From contig JAEYQV010000096.1 in NCBI GenBank assembly GCA_023409835.1, positions 1 to 64,000 on the forward strand: DNA of 64,000 nt. Direction: 5' to 3'. Origin of the DNA: Bacillota bacterium (GTDB taxonomy: Bacteria > Bacillota > Clostridia > Lachnospirales > Lachnospiraceae). The position numbers and the translations under genes were made by a program. The notes under the pieces were generated by a model, which saw only the letters and a list, made by a program, of their open reading frames with translations, was not told the origin of the DNA and did not search any database. Shown one piece after another: positions 44,540-54,232 of this stretch. How positions within the stretch are numbered: the first letter of the stretch is position 1; every line of letters starts with the position of its first letter.

Positions 44540-45733
44540 ATGGCTAAGGCAAAATTTAACAGATCGAAAACGCACTGTAATATCGGAACCATTGGTCACG
44601 TTGACCATGGTAAGACAACTCTTACAGCAGCTATCACAAAGACTCTTCATGAAAGACTTGGTACCGGTGAGGTCGTAGCATTCGACCAGATCGACAAGGC
44701 TCCGGAAGAGAAGGCAAGAGGAATAACAATATCTACCGCTCACGTAGAGTATGAGTCCAAGAACAGACACTATGCACATGTTGACTGCCCTGGACATGCT
44801 GACTACGTTAAGAACATGATCACCGGTGCTGCTCAGATGGATGGTGCTATCCTCGTAGTAGCTGCTACTGACGGTGTTATGGCTCAGACTAAGGAGCATA
44901 TCTTACTTTCCCGTCAGGTTGGTGTTCCTTATATCGTAGTATTTATGAACAAGTGCGACATGGTTGATGACGAAGAGCTTCTTGACTTAGTTGAGATGGA
45001 AGTAAGAGACCTGTTAAACGAGTATGAGTTCCCTGGCGATGACACTCCGATTATCCGTGGCTCCGCTCTGAAAGCTCTGGAAGATCCTCAGGGTCCTTGG
45101 GGCGAGAAGATCATCGAGTTATTCGATGCAGTTGACACCTGGATTCCGGATCCTCAGAGAGATAAGGATAAGCCTTTCCTTATGCCTGTCGAGGATGTAT
45201 TCTCCATCACTGGCCGTGGTACAGTTGCTACCGGCCGTGTAGAGCGTGGTACTCTTAAGGTTTCTGAGGAAGTTGAAATCGTTGGTATTAAGGAAGAGAC
45301 TCGTAAGGTTGTATGTACCGGTATCGAGATGTTCAGAAAGCTTCTTGATGAGGCTCAGGCTGGTGATAACATCGGTGCACTGCTTCGTGGTGTTCAGAGA
45401 AACGAAATCGAAAGAGGTCAGGTTCTTGTTAAGCCCGGTTCCATCAAGTGCCACAAGAAATTCACCGCTCAGGTTTACGTTTTAACAAAAGAAGAAGGTG
45501 GACGTCATACTCCTTTCTTCAACAACTACAGACCTCAGTTCTATTTCAGAACAACAGACGTTACCGGTGTTTGTAACTTACCGGAAGGCGTTGAGATGTG
45601 CATGCCTGGTGATAACATCGAGATGAGCATCGAATTAATCCATCCTATCGCTATGGAGCAGGGCTTAGGCTTCGCTATCCGTGAAGGTGGAAGAACTGTA
45701 GGATCCGGTAAGGTTGCTACAATTATCGAGTAG
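44540..45733 (+). CDS. tuf: Elongation factor Tu
   Basis: A 397-residue EF-Tu, start [12 protein letters not shown]. GTPase motifs are [22 protein letters not shown] and NKCD, followed by beta-barrel domains II and III. It carries aminoacyl-tRNA to the ribosome. ATG 44540 follows AAAGGAGGACGTTGTAAAA. Codon use is very biased, as expected. Confidence 0.98.
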   Translation: MAKAKFNRSKTHCNIGTIGHVDHGKTTLTAAITKTLHERLGTGEVVAFDQIDKAPEEKARGITISTAHVEYESKNRHYAHVDCPGHADYVKNMITGAAQMDGAILVVAATDGVMAQTKEHILLSRQVGVPYIVVFMNKCDMVDDEELLDLVEMEVRDLLNEYEFPGDDTPIIRGSALKALEDPQGPWGEKIIELFDAVDTWIPDPQRDKDKPFLMPVEDVFSITGRGTVATGRVERGTLKVSEEVEIVGIKEETRKVVCTGIEMFRKLLDEAQAGDNIGALLRGVQRNEIERGQVLVKPGSIKCHKKFTAQVYVLTKEEGGRHTPFFNNYRPQFYFRTTDVTGVCNLPEGVEMCMPGDNIEMSIELIHPIAMEQGLGFAIREGGRTVGSGKVATIIE

Positions 45734-45760
45734 GCTATTAAGCCCGGCACGAGTATAAAT

Positions 45761-45805
45761 AAAGCTCCCAGAGTAAGCTTGCTTACTCATGGGAGCTTTT
45801 TTATA
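45761..45805 (+). terminator. Terminator of the str operon
   Basis: AAAGCTCCCA..GAGTAAGC pairs with GCTTACTC..TGGGAGCTTT over a minimal loop, then TTTT. A strong intrinsic terminator. Confidence 0.93.
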
Positions 45806-45824
45806 CTCGTAGCGGGCGCCAGCC

Positions 45825-45994
45825 CGCGTCCGAGGATTTGCGAAGCAAATACGAGGGAGGGATTAATAGCCGTAACATAAGAAAGAGATGGTACGCGTCC
45901 GAGGATTTGCGAAGCAAATACGAGGGAGGGCTTAATAGCCGTAACATAAGAAAGAGATGGTCCGCGTCCGAGGATTTGCGAAGCAAACTACTAA
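45825..45994. repeat. 69-bp tandem repeat, about 2.4 copies
   Basis: GCGTCCGAGGATTTGCGAAG begins at 45826, 45895 and 45964. The first two units are nearly identical; the third stops after about 27 bases. Each contains ATTTGCGAAGCAAAT, a near-perfect palindrome. As 69 is a multiple of three, the minus strand is open through it, but no ribosome binding site is seen. Confidence 0.9.
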
Positions 45995-46379
45995 AGTTAT
46001 GATATAGATATTCCGATAATAACGGTAGAAATCGGAAATTCCAGCGATTCGTCTGGCAGAGCTGTTATTATGTGTAGACTTTTGACGATAATCAAAAGTT
46101 TTTAAAATTTCCTTTGAATATTACTGGAAAAGAAGATATAATATTAATAAGTATGTTTAAGTTACCGAGTATTGGAAGAAAATATAGAAAGACATTGATA
46201 AACCCAAACAGAAAGAAAGCTCAGAGACTATATTAGAACAGTTTATAGAATGTTACTTTATGATGCAAACAGTTATAATCGGTTAGCAATAATCATATTA
46301 ATGACATCAGGTATTTAACGTAAAGATATATTATAACAGGTAGATCCGTTCATTACACGGAAGGGAAAGGAGTTTCAAG
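45995..46379. other. AT-rich upstream region of mbl
   Basis: Apart from the promoter below, this region holds only a 27-codon frame from 46153 without ribosome binding site. I see no gene. Confidence 0.6.
46114..46142 (+). promoter_or_regulatory. Promoter upstream of mbl
   Basis: TTGAAT (46114-46119), 17 bases, TATAAT (46137-46142), leaving a leader of about 230 bases before mbl. A second -10-like TATAAT is at 46273. Confidence 0.6.
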
Positions 46380-47369
46380 ATGTTGGGAAGTGACATTGGA
46401 ATTGATTTGGGAACAGCAAGCGTATTAGTTTATATAAAAGGCAAAGGCGTAGTTTTAAAGGAGCCCTCGGTAGTAGCCTTTGACAGGGATACGAATAAGA
46501 TTAAGGCAATCGGTGAAGAAGCCAGACTGATGTTAGGAAGAACACCGGGTAATATTGTTGCTGTGAGACCCTTAAGACAGGGTGTTATTTCAGATTATAC
46601 GGTTACGGAGAAGATGTTAAAGTATTTCATTCAGAAGGCTGTGGGTAAGCAGAGGTTCAGAAAACCCAGAATTAGTGTCTGTGTTCCCAGCGGTGTAACC
46701 GAGGTTGAAAAGAAAGCGGTTGAGGATGCTACCTACCAGGCTGGTGCAAGAGAGGTAGCCATCATCGAAGAACCGATCGCTGCTGCAATCGGAGCAGGCA
46801 TCGACATTTCCAGACCCTGCGGTAACATGATCGTAGATATCGGCGGTGGAACTACGGATATCGCAGTTATCTCTCTGGGTGGCACTGTTGTCAGCACCTC
46901 CGTTAAGATTGCCGGAGATGATTTTGATGATGCCATCGTAAGATACATGAGAAAGAAGCACAATCTTCTGATTGGTGAAAGAACCGCAGAGGATATTAAG
47001 ATAAAGATTGGCTCTGCTTATCGCAGACCGGAATCCGTCAGCATGGAGGTTAGAGGACGTAACCTGGTTACCGGCCTTCCCAAGACCATTGCGGTTACCT
47101 CGGAGGAGACGGAGGAAGCACTGAAGGAGACTACCTCCCAAATTGTTGAAGCAGTTCACAGTGTACTTGAGAAGACTCCTCCGGAACTGGCAGCGGATAT
47201 TGCCGATCGAGGTATTGTATTAACCGGCGGTGGATGCTTATTATACGGTCTGGAAGAATTGATAGAAGAGAAGACCGGAATTACTACGATGACAGCCGAG
47301 GATCCTATGACTGCCGTAGCAATCGGTACCGGTAAGTTCGTTGAGTTTTTAAGTGGGAAAAGGGATTAA
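46380..47369 (+). CDS. mbl: Rod-shape protein of the MreB/Mbl family
   Basis: A 329-residue bacterial actin homologue. Phosphate-binding loops are [13 protein letters not shown] (about residues 5-17) and [14 protein letters not shown] (about 158-171); [11 protein letters not shown] and [11 protein letters not shown] complete the nucleotide site. It guides cell-wall synthesis along the side wall. I use mbl because in Bacillus mbl is followed by flhO and flhP, exactly as the two flagellar rod genes follow here. AAAGGAGTTTCAAG precedes ATG. Confidence 0.92.
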   Translation: MLGSDIGIDLGTASVLVYIKGKGVVLKEPSVVAFDRDTNKIKAIGEEARLMLGRTPGNIVAVRPLRQGVISDYTVTEKMLKYFIQKAVGKQRFRKPRISVCVPSGVTEVEKKAVEDATYQAGAREVAIIEEPIAAAIGAGIDISRPCGNMIVDIGGGTTDIAVISLGGTVVSTSVKIAGDDFDDAIVRYMRKKHNLLIGERTAEDIKIKIGSAYRRPESVSMEVRGRNLVTGLPKTIAVTSEETEEALKETTSQIVEAVHSVLEKTPPELAADIADRGIVLTGGGCLLYGLEELIEEKTGITTMTAEDPMTAVAIGTGKFVEFLSGKRD

Positions 47370-47457
47370 AGAAATTTGAAAAAGCCAAAATTCTTTGAAA
47401 TAAACCTAAAGAATTTTAAAATGCTAAGGATTAAGTTTAAGAAAAGGGGCAGACAGT

Positions 47458-48231
47458 ATGGTAAAAGGATTATATACAGCTTATACAGGTATGGTTAATG
47501 AGCAGAAAAGGCTGGATATTATCGCTAATAATCTGGCAAACTCTGCTACCGTAGGCTATAAAGAGGATAATGTTACTAATCAGTCCTTTGACAATCTGTT
47601 AACACTGAAAATCAGGGACGAATCCGAGGCATATAATGACAGACCGATTGGGCAGATGAGTCTCGGAGTTAAGTTGGGAGAAGTATATACCAGCTATAAT
47701 CAGGGTTCCCTAAGGCAGACAGATAATACCTATGATCTTGCTTTGGAGGGAAAGGGCTTCTTTACCCTGTCAGTTACGGACAGAGCAGGAAATGAAAGTA
47801 TAAAATACACACGAAATGGTTCTTTTACCATGACTAAGGATGGTCATATCGTGGATGCAGATGGAAATCACCTGATGGGTGAGGCAGGAGAAATCATGGT
47901 TCCGACTGATGCGGCAGAGGTTAAGGTTGATGAGACCGGCGGTATCTATGCGGATGGAGTCTACATTGATAACCTACTGCTCACAGATTTTGAGGATTAT
48001 GATTACCTTACAAAAACAGGTGACACAATGTATCAAGCTATTAACGGAGCCACAGAGATTCCTGCCGGGGCATCAGTACGGCAGGGCTTCACAGAGCAGT
48101 CCAATGTGAATGTCGTATCCGAGATGGTCGAGATGATTACGGTAACCAGGGCTTATGAGGCCAATCAGAAGGTTATCAAGTCTGTCGACCAGACCCTGGA
48201 GCTTGCAGCTAATTCCGTTGGAAAGGTATAA
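47458..48231 (+). CDS. Flagellar hook-basal body protein, FlgF/FlhO type
   Basis: A 257-residue rod protein. It starts with the classical rod motif (LYTAYTGMVNEQKRLDIIANNLAN..TVGYK), and ends with the C-terminal helix (VSEMVEMITVTRAYEANQKVI). It builds the flagellar rod. AAAAGGGGCAGACAGT precedes ATG. It lies between mbl and the FlgG-type gene, as flhO does in Bacillus. Confidence 0.92.
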   Translation: MVKGLYTAYTGMVNEQKRLDIIANNLANSATVGYKEDNVTNQSFDNLLTLKIRDESEAYNDRPIGQMSLGVKLGEVYTSYNQGSLRQTDNTYDLALEGKGFFTLSVTDRAGNESIKYTRNGSFTMTKDGHIVDADGNHLMGEAGEIMVPTDAAEVKVDETGGIYADGVYIDNLLLTDFEDYDYLTKTGDTMYQAINGATEIPAGASVRQGFTEQSNVNVVSEMVEMITVTRAYEANQKVIKSVDQTLELAANSVGKV

Positions 48232-48315
48232 GAATTACTCGGCATAATATCATATGCCGAGGCTCATGACTGTCAAGTGTTTTCTTTGTGACCGGATGAT
48301 TAGGAGGGAAATGAT

Positions 48316-49128
48316 ATGATGAGATCCTTATGGACGGCAGCGTCCGGTATGATTTCACAGCAAACTAATGTTGATACGATTTCCAATAACCTTGCCAACA
48401 TTAATACGACGGGCTATAAGAAGGAATCGGCAGAATTTAAATCTTTATTGTATCAGACAATACAGGAACAGGCCTATGATAATAACGGAGACCCGAAACC
48501 CTCCGGAATCCAGGTTGGACTTGGTGTACGCAATTCTGCAATCACCTCCCAGTATACCCAGGGAATCCTACAGGAGACCGGTAATGATTATGATTTCGCA
48601 ATTGTAGGAAAGGGTTTCTTTATGGTGCAGACACAGGATGGAGGCACCGCATATACACGTAACGGCTCTTTTGGTCTCGCGGTCGGAGCGGAAGGTATGA
48701 CAATCGCAACCTCAGACGGTAATCCGCTGCTTGATGATAACGGAACACCGATTGTAATTGATAATCGATACAATGCTTCTGATATAACCGTCAATGAGAA
48801 CGGTGAGCTATGTTATCCCGATGAGTCGGGGTCAGCAGTACCCATCGGAATCAAGATCGGTATTGCCCAATTCAATAATCCGAGCGGACTTGAAAAGATA
48901 GCAAACAGTCTTTTAAGGGAATCGGATGCATCCGGTACCGCAAGACTTGAGGGGACGGATGCGACACTTACTCAGAGCAAGCTTCGTCAGGGATATCTGG
49001 AAGGTTCCAATGTTAAAGCGGTGGACGAGATGGTTAATCTGATTGTGGCACAGCGTGCTTATGAGATGAATTCCAAGATTATCACAGCGACGGACGAGAT
49101 GCTTCAGCAAGCCAATAATTTACGATAG
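48316..49128 (+). CDS. flgG: Flagellar distal rod protein, FlgG/FlhP type
   Basis: A 270-residue rod protein, start MMRSLWTAASGMISQQTNVD with the NNLANINTTGYK motif; the C-terminus has VDEMVNLIVAQRAYEMNSKII, the FlgG hallmark. TTAGGAGGGAAATGAT precedes ATG. In Bacillus the equivalent is FlhP. Symbol uncertain between flgG and flhP. Confidence 0.92.
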   Translation: MMRSLWTAASGMISQQTNVDTISNNLANINTTGYKKESAEFKSLLYQTIQEQAYDNNGDPKPSGIQVGLGVRNSAITSQYTQGILQETGNDYDFAIVGKGFFMVQTQDGGTAYTRNGSFGLAVGAEGMTIATSDGNPLLDDNGTPIVIDNRYNASDITVNENGELCYPDESGSAVPIGIKIGIAQFNNPSGLEKIANSLLRESDASGTARLEGTDATLTQSKLRQGYLEGSNVKAVDEMVNLIVAQRAYEMNSKIITATDEMLQQANNLR

Positions 49129-49215
49129 ACTTTTTATTTACATGTAGCATCCGACATATAACAAGCAATAAAGTCTTAAGATGGCATTCTGTCCTATGAC
49201 AGAAGGAGGGTTATT

Positions 49216-49539
49216 ATGAGTATATCAATCGGCTCCGGTCCCTTATATTCAGCTAATGCAGCCGGAGAAACAGCGAAGACGGATAAACTGAAAGAAAAGC
49301 TTCAGAACAACAGTGCTACGGATGAGGAGCTTTTGGATGTCTGCAAGAGCTTTGAAGCGTATTTACTGGAACAGGTTATGAAGGAAATGCAGAAATCAGT
49401 TGATAGCGAAGAGAAGAAGAACGATTACCTGGAGCAGTTCGGTGATATGCTTTATGAGGAATATTCCAAGAAAGCTACGGAAGGACAAGGTTTAGGCGTT
49501 GCACAGATGCTATTTGATGCCATGAAGAGGAATTCATAA
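49216..49539 (+). CDS. Rod-binding protein, FlgJ N-terminal type
   Basis: A 107-residue protein matching the rod-binding half of FlgJ: CKSFEAYLLEQVMKEMQKSV, then YLEQFGDMLYEEYSKKATEGQGLGVAQMLFDAM. The muramidase half found in proteobacterial FlgJ is absent, as usual in Firmicutes. AGAAGGAGGGTTATT precedes ATG. Last gene of the rod operon. Confidence 0.9.
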   Translation: MSISIGSGPLYSANAAGETAKTDKLKEKLQNNSATDEELLDVCKSFEAYLLEQVMKEMQKSVDSEEKKNDYLEQFGDMLYEEYSKKATEGQGLGVAQMLFDAMKRNS

Positions 49540-49621
49540 GTGCTTCACCTATAGATAGGCATTGATGTCAGACCGGTATCAAAGGTACATAATTGAACAG
49601 CTAGGATTAGTAAGCTATTTC

Positions 49622-49678
49622 AATGTCATTTTGAACATTACGCCATCCATAGGCGACGTTCGGAATGACATTTTCTTT
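49622..49678 (+). terminator. Terminator-like hairpin after the flagellar operon
   Basis: AATGTCATT pairs with AATGACATT; inside, CGCC pairs with GGCG over an ATCCATA loop. TTTTCTTT follows. Confidence 0.7.
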
Positions 49679-49710
49679 ACGCTATGTTCCCTTGGATGGA
49701 GGTGATAAGT

Positions 49711-51927
49711 ATGGCCGAGGTGGTCGAGGGCTATGTTGAGAGAATTGTTTTTCGTAATATAGAGAACGGGTATACCGTATTAAGTCTCAGGGTGGAGGAG
49801 GAAGAGCTCACCTGCGTCGGTTATTTTACCCTGATCAGTGAAGGAGAATTCCTTCAGGCAAGCGGAAGCTACTCGGAGCATCCGGTTTACGGCGAGCAAT
49901 TTATTATGGAAAGCTATGAAATGAAGGAACCGGAGGATCAGTATTCGATTGAGCGGTACTTAAGCTCAGGTGCAATTAAGGGAATCGGGAATGCTCTGGC
50001 AGCCAGGATAGTGAAGAAGTTCGGTGAGGGCACCTTCCGAATCATCGTAGAGGAACCCAATCGTCTTGCTGAGGTCAAGGGTATCAGTGAGCGAATGGCG
50101 ATTGAGATCTATCGCCAATTTGAAGATAAAAGAGATATGCGTTCAGCCATGATGTTCCTACAGAAATATAATATCAGCGGAAATCTGGCCGTCCGAATCT
50201 ATCAGGAATACGGACAGAGGATGTATGACATCATCCGGGAGAATCCCTACCGTCTGGCAGAGGACATTACCGGAGTCGGCTTTAAAACGGCCGATGAGAT
50301 AGCGAAACGTGTGGGAATTGCAATAGAATCCGATTACCGGGTTAAGGCAGGTATTCTGTATACCTTATTACAGGCAAGTAACGAAGGGCATGTATATCTG
50401 CCCGAGCAGGAGTTGCTTCAGAGAGCTAAGGTCATGCTGGTGATTGACGAAGACAATTTACGAAGACAGATCACAGCACTTAATATAGAGAAAAAGCTGA
50501 TGATAAAGGAGACTGAGTACGGTAACCATATCTATTCCTCCTTATTTTATTATATGGAGCTTAATGTGGCAAGGATGCTTCATGATCTTAACATCCGTCA
50601 TGAATTCAGGGAGGACTATGTAAATAACCGTTTAAAACGGATAGAAGAACAGTTTCAGATTGAGCTGGATGAACACCAGAGAATTGCGGTGAAGGAAGCG
50701 ATCAGCAACGGACTTCTGGTTATTACAGGTGGCCCCGGAACAGGAAAAACAACCACGATTAATGCGATTATCAAGCTTTTTGAAGCCGAGGGAATGGAGC
50801 TTTTGCTAGCTGCACCTACCGGAAGAGCAGCCAAAAGAATGACGGAGACCACCGGTTACGAAGCGAAGACGATTCATAGACTTCTGGAGCTTTCAAGAAT
50901 GACGGAGGAGCAGGAAAACAAATATACCTTTGAACGTAACGAAAACAATCCGCTGGAAACGGATGTATTGATCATAGATGAGATGTCCATGGTGGACATC
51001 AGCTTGATGAATGCTTTACTGAAGGCAATCTCTGTTGGAACCAGACTGATCCTTGTAGGAGATGTAAATCAGCTCCCCAGTGTCGGTCCCGGCAACGTAC
51101 TGAAGGACATCATAGATTCCCACAGCTTTAATGTTGTTAAGCTGACCAGAATCTTCCGTCAGGCGGCAGGCAGCGATATTATTGTAAATGCCCATAAAAT
51201 AAACGACGGTGAACAGATTAATCTGGATAATAAAAGCAAGGATTTTTTCTTTCTAAAAAGGGAGGATTCCAATATCATAACTGCCGTTATGATTAATCTT
51301 ATCAAAAACAAGCTTCCGAACTATGTGAAGGCAACACCCTTTGACATACAGGTGCTGACACCGATGCGCAAGGGTGAGCTTGGAGTGGAACGGCTGAATA
51401 CCGTACTACAGCAGGCACTCAACCCACCCTCGCCTGATAAGAAGGAGAAAGAATATCATCAGAATATTTACCGCGAAGGTGATAAGGTAATGCAGGTAAA
51501 GAATAACTATCAGCTTACCTGGGAGATTAAGAGTCGGTACGGAATTATAACCCAGTCAGGTACCGGTGTATTTAACGGGGATGCCGGTATTATAAAGGAG
51601 ATTAACCTTTACTCAGAGCATTTGATTGTGGAATTTGATGATAGCCGTCTTGTGGATTACAGCTTCAGTCAGCTGGAGGAGCTGGAGCTTGCTTATGCAG
51701 TAACGATTCATAAATCTCAGGGCAGTGAATATCCGGCAGTCATACTTCCGATCCTGGATGGGCCGAGGCTTCTGTTTAATCGTAATCTTCTATATACAGC
51801 TGTCACCAGAGCGAAGAGCTGTGTTACGATAGTCGGCAGTGACCATATGGTACAATTTATGATTGATAATAAGAATGAACAGAACCGTTATTCCGGCCTG
51901 TGTGAACGGATCAGGGAGCTGCGGTAG
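49711..51927 (+). CDS. recD2: RecD2-type ATP-dependent DNA helicase
   Basis: A helicase of about 739 residues. The N-terminal OB-like region is followed by helix-hairpin-helix repeats (IKGIGNALAARIVKKFGEG, DITGVGFKTADEIAKRVG), typical of RecD2 and absent from RecD. Motif I is TGGPGTGKTTT (about 345-355), motif II LIIDEMSMVD, and the late AVTIHKSQGSEYPAV and YTAVTRAK. RecD2 works without RecBC in replication stress and recombination. ATG 49711 follows TGGAGGTGATAAGT. Confidence 0.95.
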   Translation: MAEVVEGYVERIVFRNIENGYTVLSLRVEEEELTCVGYFTLISEGEFLQASGSYSEHPVYGEQFIMESYEMKEPEDQYSIERYLSSGAIKGIGNALAARIVKKFGEGTFRIIVEEPNRLAEVKGISERMAIEIYRQFEDKRDMRSAMMFLQKYNISGNLAVRIYQEYGQRMYDIIRENPYRLAEDITGVGFKTADEIAKRVGIAIESDYRVKAGILYTLLQASNEGHVYLPEQELLQRAKVMLVIDEDNLRRQITALNIEKKLMIKETEYGNHIYSSLFYYMELNVARMLHDLNIRHEFREDYVNNRLKRIEEQFQIELDEHQRIAVKEAISNGLLVITGGPGTGKTTTINAIIKLFEAEGMELLLAAPTGRAAKRMTETTGYEAKTIHRLLELSRMTEEQENKYTFERNENNPLETDVLIIDEMSMVDISLMNALLKAISVGTRLILVGDVNQLPSVGPGNVLKDIIDSHSFNVVKLTRIFRQAAGSDIIVNAHKINDGEQINLDNKSKDFFFLKREDSNIITAVMINLIKNKLPNYVKATPFDIQVLTPMRKGELGVERLNTVLQQALNPPSPDKKEKEYHQNIYREGDKVMQVKNNYQLTWEIKSRYGIITQSGTGVFNGDAGIIKEINLYSEHLIVEFDDSRLVDYSFSQLEELELAYAVTIHKSQGSEYPAVILPILDGPRLLFNRNLLYTAVTRAKSCVTIVGSDHMVQFMIDNKNEQNRYSGLCERIRELR

Positions 51928-52139
51928 CTTCTGTATCAGCGAGTAATCGGCAGGGAGAATGGGAGTTGATTTCCTTACAGCTTCCGAGGCGGGTGTGTCA
52001 GATACAGGTGTAATTAAGTTAAAAGGATTCGTTATTATAGGAGCGATATAAAAAAGTAGTGCATTATATTGGAAATTAGGGTATAATAATGTGTACAAAT
52101 ATAAGCTTATTGATTATTGTTGAAATGGAGGAGAACATT

Positions 52140-53048
52140 TTGTCAGATACATCATTGGTTATTATGGCAGCAGGGATGGGTAGCAGATATGGGGGCATTA
52201 AGCAGCTGGAGCCGGTAGGTCCCAGTGGCGAGATTATCATGGATTATTCCATATATGATGCAATCTTAGCAGGCTTTAACAAGGTTGTTTTCATCATTCG
52301 CAGGGATCTTGAGAAGGATTTTAAAGAAATTATCGGAAGCCGGATTGAGAAGCAGGTGAAGGTTGAATATGTTTTCCAGGAGCTGGATGCTCTGCCGGCA
52401 GGCTTTCATAAACCGGAGGAAAGAACTAAGCCCTGGGGTACAGGGCAAGCAGTGCTATGTTGTAAGGACGTCGTTAAGGAACCCTTTGCCGTTATTAATG
52501 CAGATGATTATTATGGTAAGGAAGGCTTTAAGAAAATATATGAATTCCTGAATTCAGATACGAGTAACAATACTTATTGTATGGCCGGCTTTATCCTTGG
52601 AAATACCTTGAGTGAAAATGGAGCTGTGACCAGAGGAGTCTGCAGGGTAGATGAAACAGGAACCCTGAAGGAAATCGTTGAGACCTCCGGTATTATTCCG
52701 GAAGGGGACCATGCAGCTGCAAAGGATGCCTCAGGAGCTATGATCCGAATTGAACTTGATAGTCCGGTTTCCATGAACATGTGGGGCTTTAAAACAGGAC
52801 TGTTTGATGAGCTTCAGAAGGGATTTGTTGAGTTCTTATCAAGTCTGCCTGAGAATGAGCTGAAGAAGGAGTATCTGCTCCCCGAAGCTGTAGGAAAGCT
52901 GATTCAGAATCATAAGGCCACGGTTAAGGTTTTAAAAACCTCTGACCGATGGTTTGGAGTAACCTATAAGGAAGATAAAGAGGTTGTCGTAAAGTCCATC
53001 CGTTCGCTGGTGGATCAGGGAGCTTATCCTGTGAAGCTTTTTTCTTAA
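52140..53048 (+). CDS. Nucleotidyltransferase family protein (sugar-phosphate type)
   Basis: About 303 residues. The N-terminus MAAGMGSRYGGIKQLEPVG is the nucleotide-binding signature of sugar-1-phosphate nucleotidyltransferases (GxGxRxxxxxxxxPK type, with KQ here). VINADDYYG fits the metal-binding Asp region. It lacks the C-terminal left-handed helix of GlmU. Exact sugar unknown. Start TTG 52140 with TGGAGGAGAACAT; an upstream ATG lacks a binding site. A TATAAT box at 52082 likely starts transcription. Confidence 0.85.
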   Translation: MSDTSLVIMAAGMGSRYGGIKQLEPVGPSGEIIMDYSIYDAILAGFNKVVFIIRRDLEKDFKEIIGSRIEKQVKVEYVFQELDALPAGFHKPEERTKPWGTGQAVLCCKDVVKEPFAVINADDYYGKEGFKKIYEFLNSDTSNNTYCMAGFILGNTLSENGAVTRGVCRVDETGTLKEIVETSGIIPEGDHAAAKDASGAMIRIELDSPVSMNMWGFKTGLFDELQKGFVEFLSSLPENELKKEYLLPEAVGKLIQNHKATVKVLKTSDRWFGVTYKEDKEVVVKSIRSLVDQGAYPVKLFS

Positions 53049-53068
53049 GGATTGGCAGGTGAGATAAG

Positions 53069-53791
53069 TTGCTGCAACAGCTGCTTGACATTCTGTATCC
53101 GGTGAGATGTCCTGTATGCCGGGAAATAGTCATTCCCAAGGGGGAGCGGATCTGCAGGACCTGTAGGGATAAGTTCAAAATAATCCTTGAACCACGCTGT
53201 ATGAAATGTGGAAAACCGGTTGAGTATGAGGAACAGGAATATTGCAGGGATTGTGAACACAAGGAATTGCATTTTATCAGAGGCTGGTCGGTATGGGTAT
53301 ACGATGCGGTTATGAAGAAATCCATCTCTGATTTTAAATATCAGAGCAGGAAGGAAAATGCGAAGTTCTATATTGAGGAGCTGCTCCGGTTATATGGGGA
53401 TAGCCTTCGTAGGCTGGCACCGGATGCTCTGGTACCGGTACCGGTTCATAAATCTAAGTATAGGGAGAGAGGCTTTAACCAAGCGGATATTCTGGCTCGT
53501 GGAATCGGAAAACAGCTGAATATCCCGGTTCTGTCAAACCTGTTGATCCGAAGCAAGAAGACCCTTCCTCAGAAGCAGCTGAATGATAAAGAGAGACTAC
53601 GCAATCTGAAGGAGGCGTTCTGCTTTAATCGCAGAGAAGAGGAAAGCTTCCGGAAGAAGATTAACAGAGTACTGTTGGTGGATGATATCTTTACTACAGG
53701 CAGTACAGTGGAAGCCTGTTCTAACATTCTTATGGAGAATGGAATAGATGAAATATATTTTATTACTTTATGCATAGGTAAGGGATACTAA
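53069..53791 (+). CDS. comFC: ComFC-type phosphoribosyltransferase-like protein
   Basis: A 240-residue protein with an N-terminal zinc-binding region (four Cys pairs: CPVC, CRTC, CMKC, CRDC) and a PRTase domain with VLLVDDIFTTGST (about 207-219). In Bacillus ComFC is needed for DNA uptake; many bacteria without known competence carry it too. Start TTG 53069, preceded by GCAGGTGAGATAAG. Followed after 12 bases by yvyF, as in Bacillus. Confidence 0.9.
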   Translation: MLQQLLDILYPVRCPVCREIVIPKGERICRTCRDKFKIILEPRCMKCGKPVEYEEQEYCRDCEHKELHFIRGWSVWVYDAVMKKSISDFKYQSRKENAKFYIEELLRLYGDSLRRLAPDALVPVPVHKSKYRERGFNQADILARGIGKQLNIPVLSNLLIRSKKTLPQKQLNDKERLRNLKEAFCFNRREEESFRKKINRVLLVDDIFTTGSTVEACSNILMENGIDEIYFITLCIGKGY

Positions 53792-53803
53792 GGAGGAGTG
53801 AAA

Positions 53804-54208
53804 ATGGAAGTTAGGAATTGTAAAGGCTGCGGGAAATTATTTAATTATTTATCCGGACCACCCTTATGTCCGACCTGCGCGAAAGCGTTGGATTTAAAAT
53901 TCGAAGAGGTTAAGGAATATGTATACGACCATCCACGGTGTGATATGCAGCAGGTTTCCGAAGAGATGGAGGTTTCCATTTCCCAGATTAAGCAATGGAT
54001 ACGTGAGGAAAGGCTATCCTTTGCCGATGATTCCATGATTGGTATTGATTGTGAGAGCTGCGGTGTTACGATTAAGACGGGACGTTTTTGTAAGGCTTGT
54101 AAGGATAAGCTGTCAAAGGGCCTGTCCGATCTCTACCCGAAGGATGCACCGGTACAAAAAAAGAGGGATCCCCGAGAGAATCCCAAAATGCGTTTCTTAG
54201 ATCAATAA
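53804..54208 (+). CDS. YvyF-like flagellar operon protein
   Basis: A 134-residue protein with an N-terminal zinc ribbon (CKGCGKLFNY..LCPTC) and a second Cys set (CESCGV..FCKAC). The middle has a helix-turn-helix-like part (MQQVSEEMEVSISQIKQWI). It matches the YvyF/TIGR03826 family, found between comFC and flgM in Bacillus. Here flgM does not follow; the next gene is convergent. Start ATG 53804 with AGGAGG at the right distance; the in-frame GTG at 53798 overlaps the site. Confidence 0.85.
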   Translation: MEVRNCKGCGKLFNYLSGPPLCPTCAKALDLKFEEVKEYVYDHPRCDMQQVSEEMEVSISQIKQWIREERLSFADDSMIGIDCESCGVTIKTGRFCKACKDKLSKGLSDLYPKDAPVQKKRDPRENPKMRFLDQ

Positions 54209-54232
54209 AAATACAAATTATATTGGCAGGTA

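Noticed and set aside
45801..45986. 61-codon minus-strand frame with 23-residue repeats
   Set aside because: It is only the translation of the 69-bp tandem repeat; no ribosome binding site and located between a terminator and mbl's upstream region.
46153..46236. 27-codon frame upstream of mbl (MFKLPSIGRKYRK...)
   Set aside because: No convincing ribosome binding site; possibly a chance frame in the leader.
51790..52098. 102-codon minus-strand frame at the end of recD2
   Set aside because: Overlaps the conserved C-terminus of RecD2 and has no recognisable domain.
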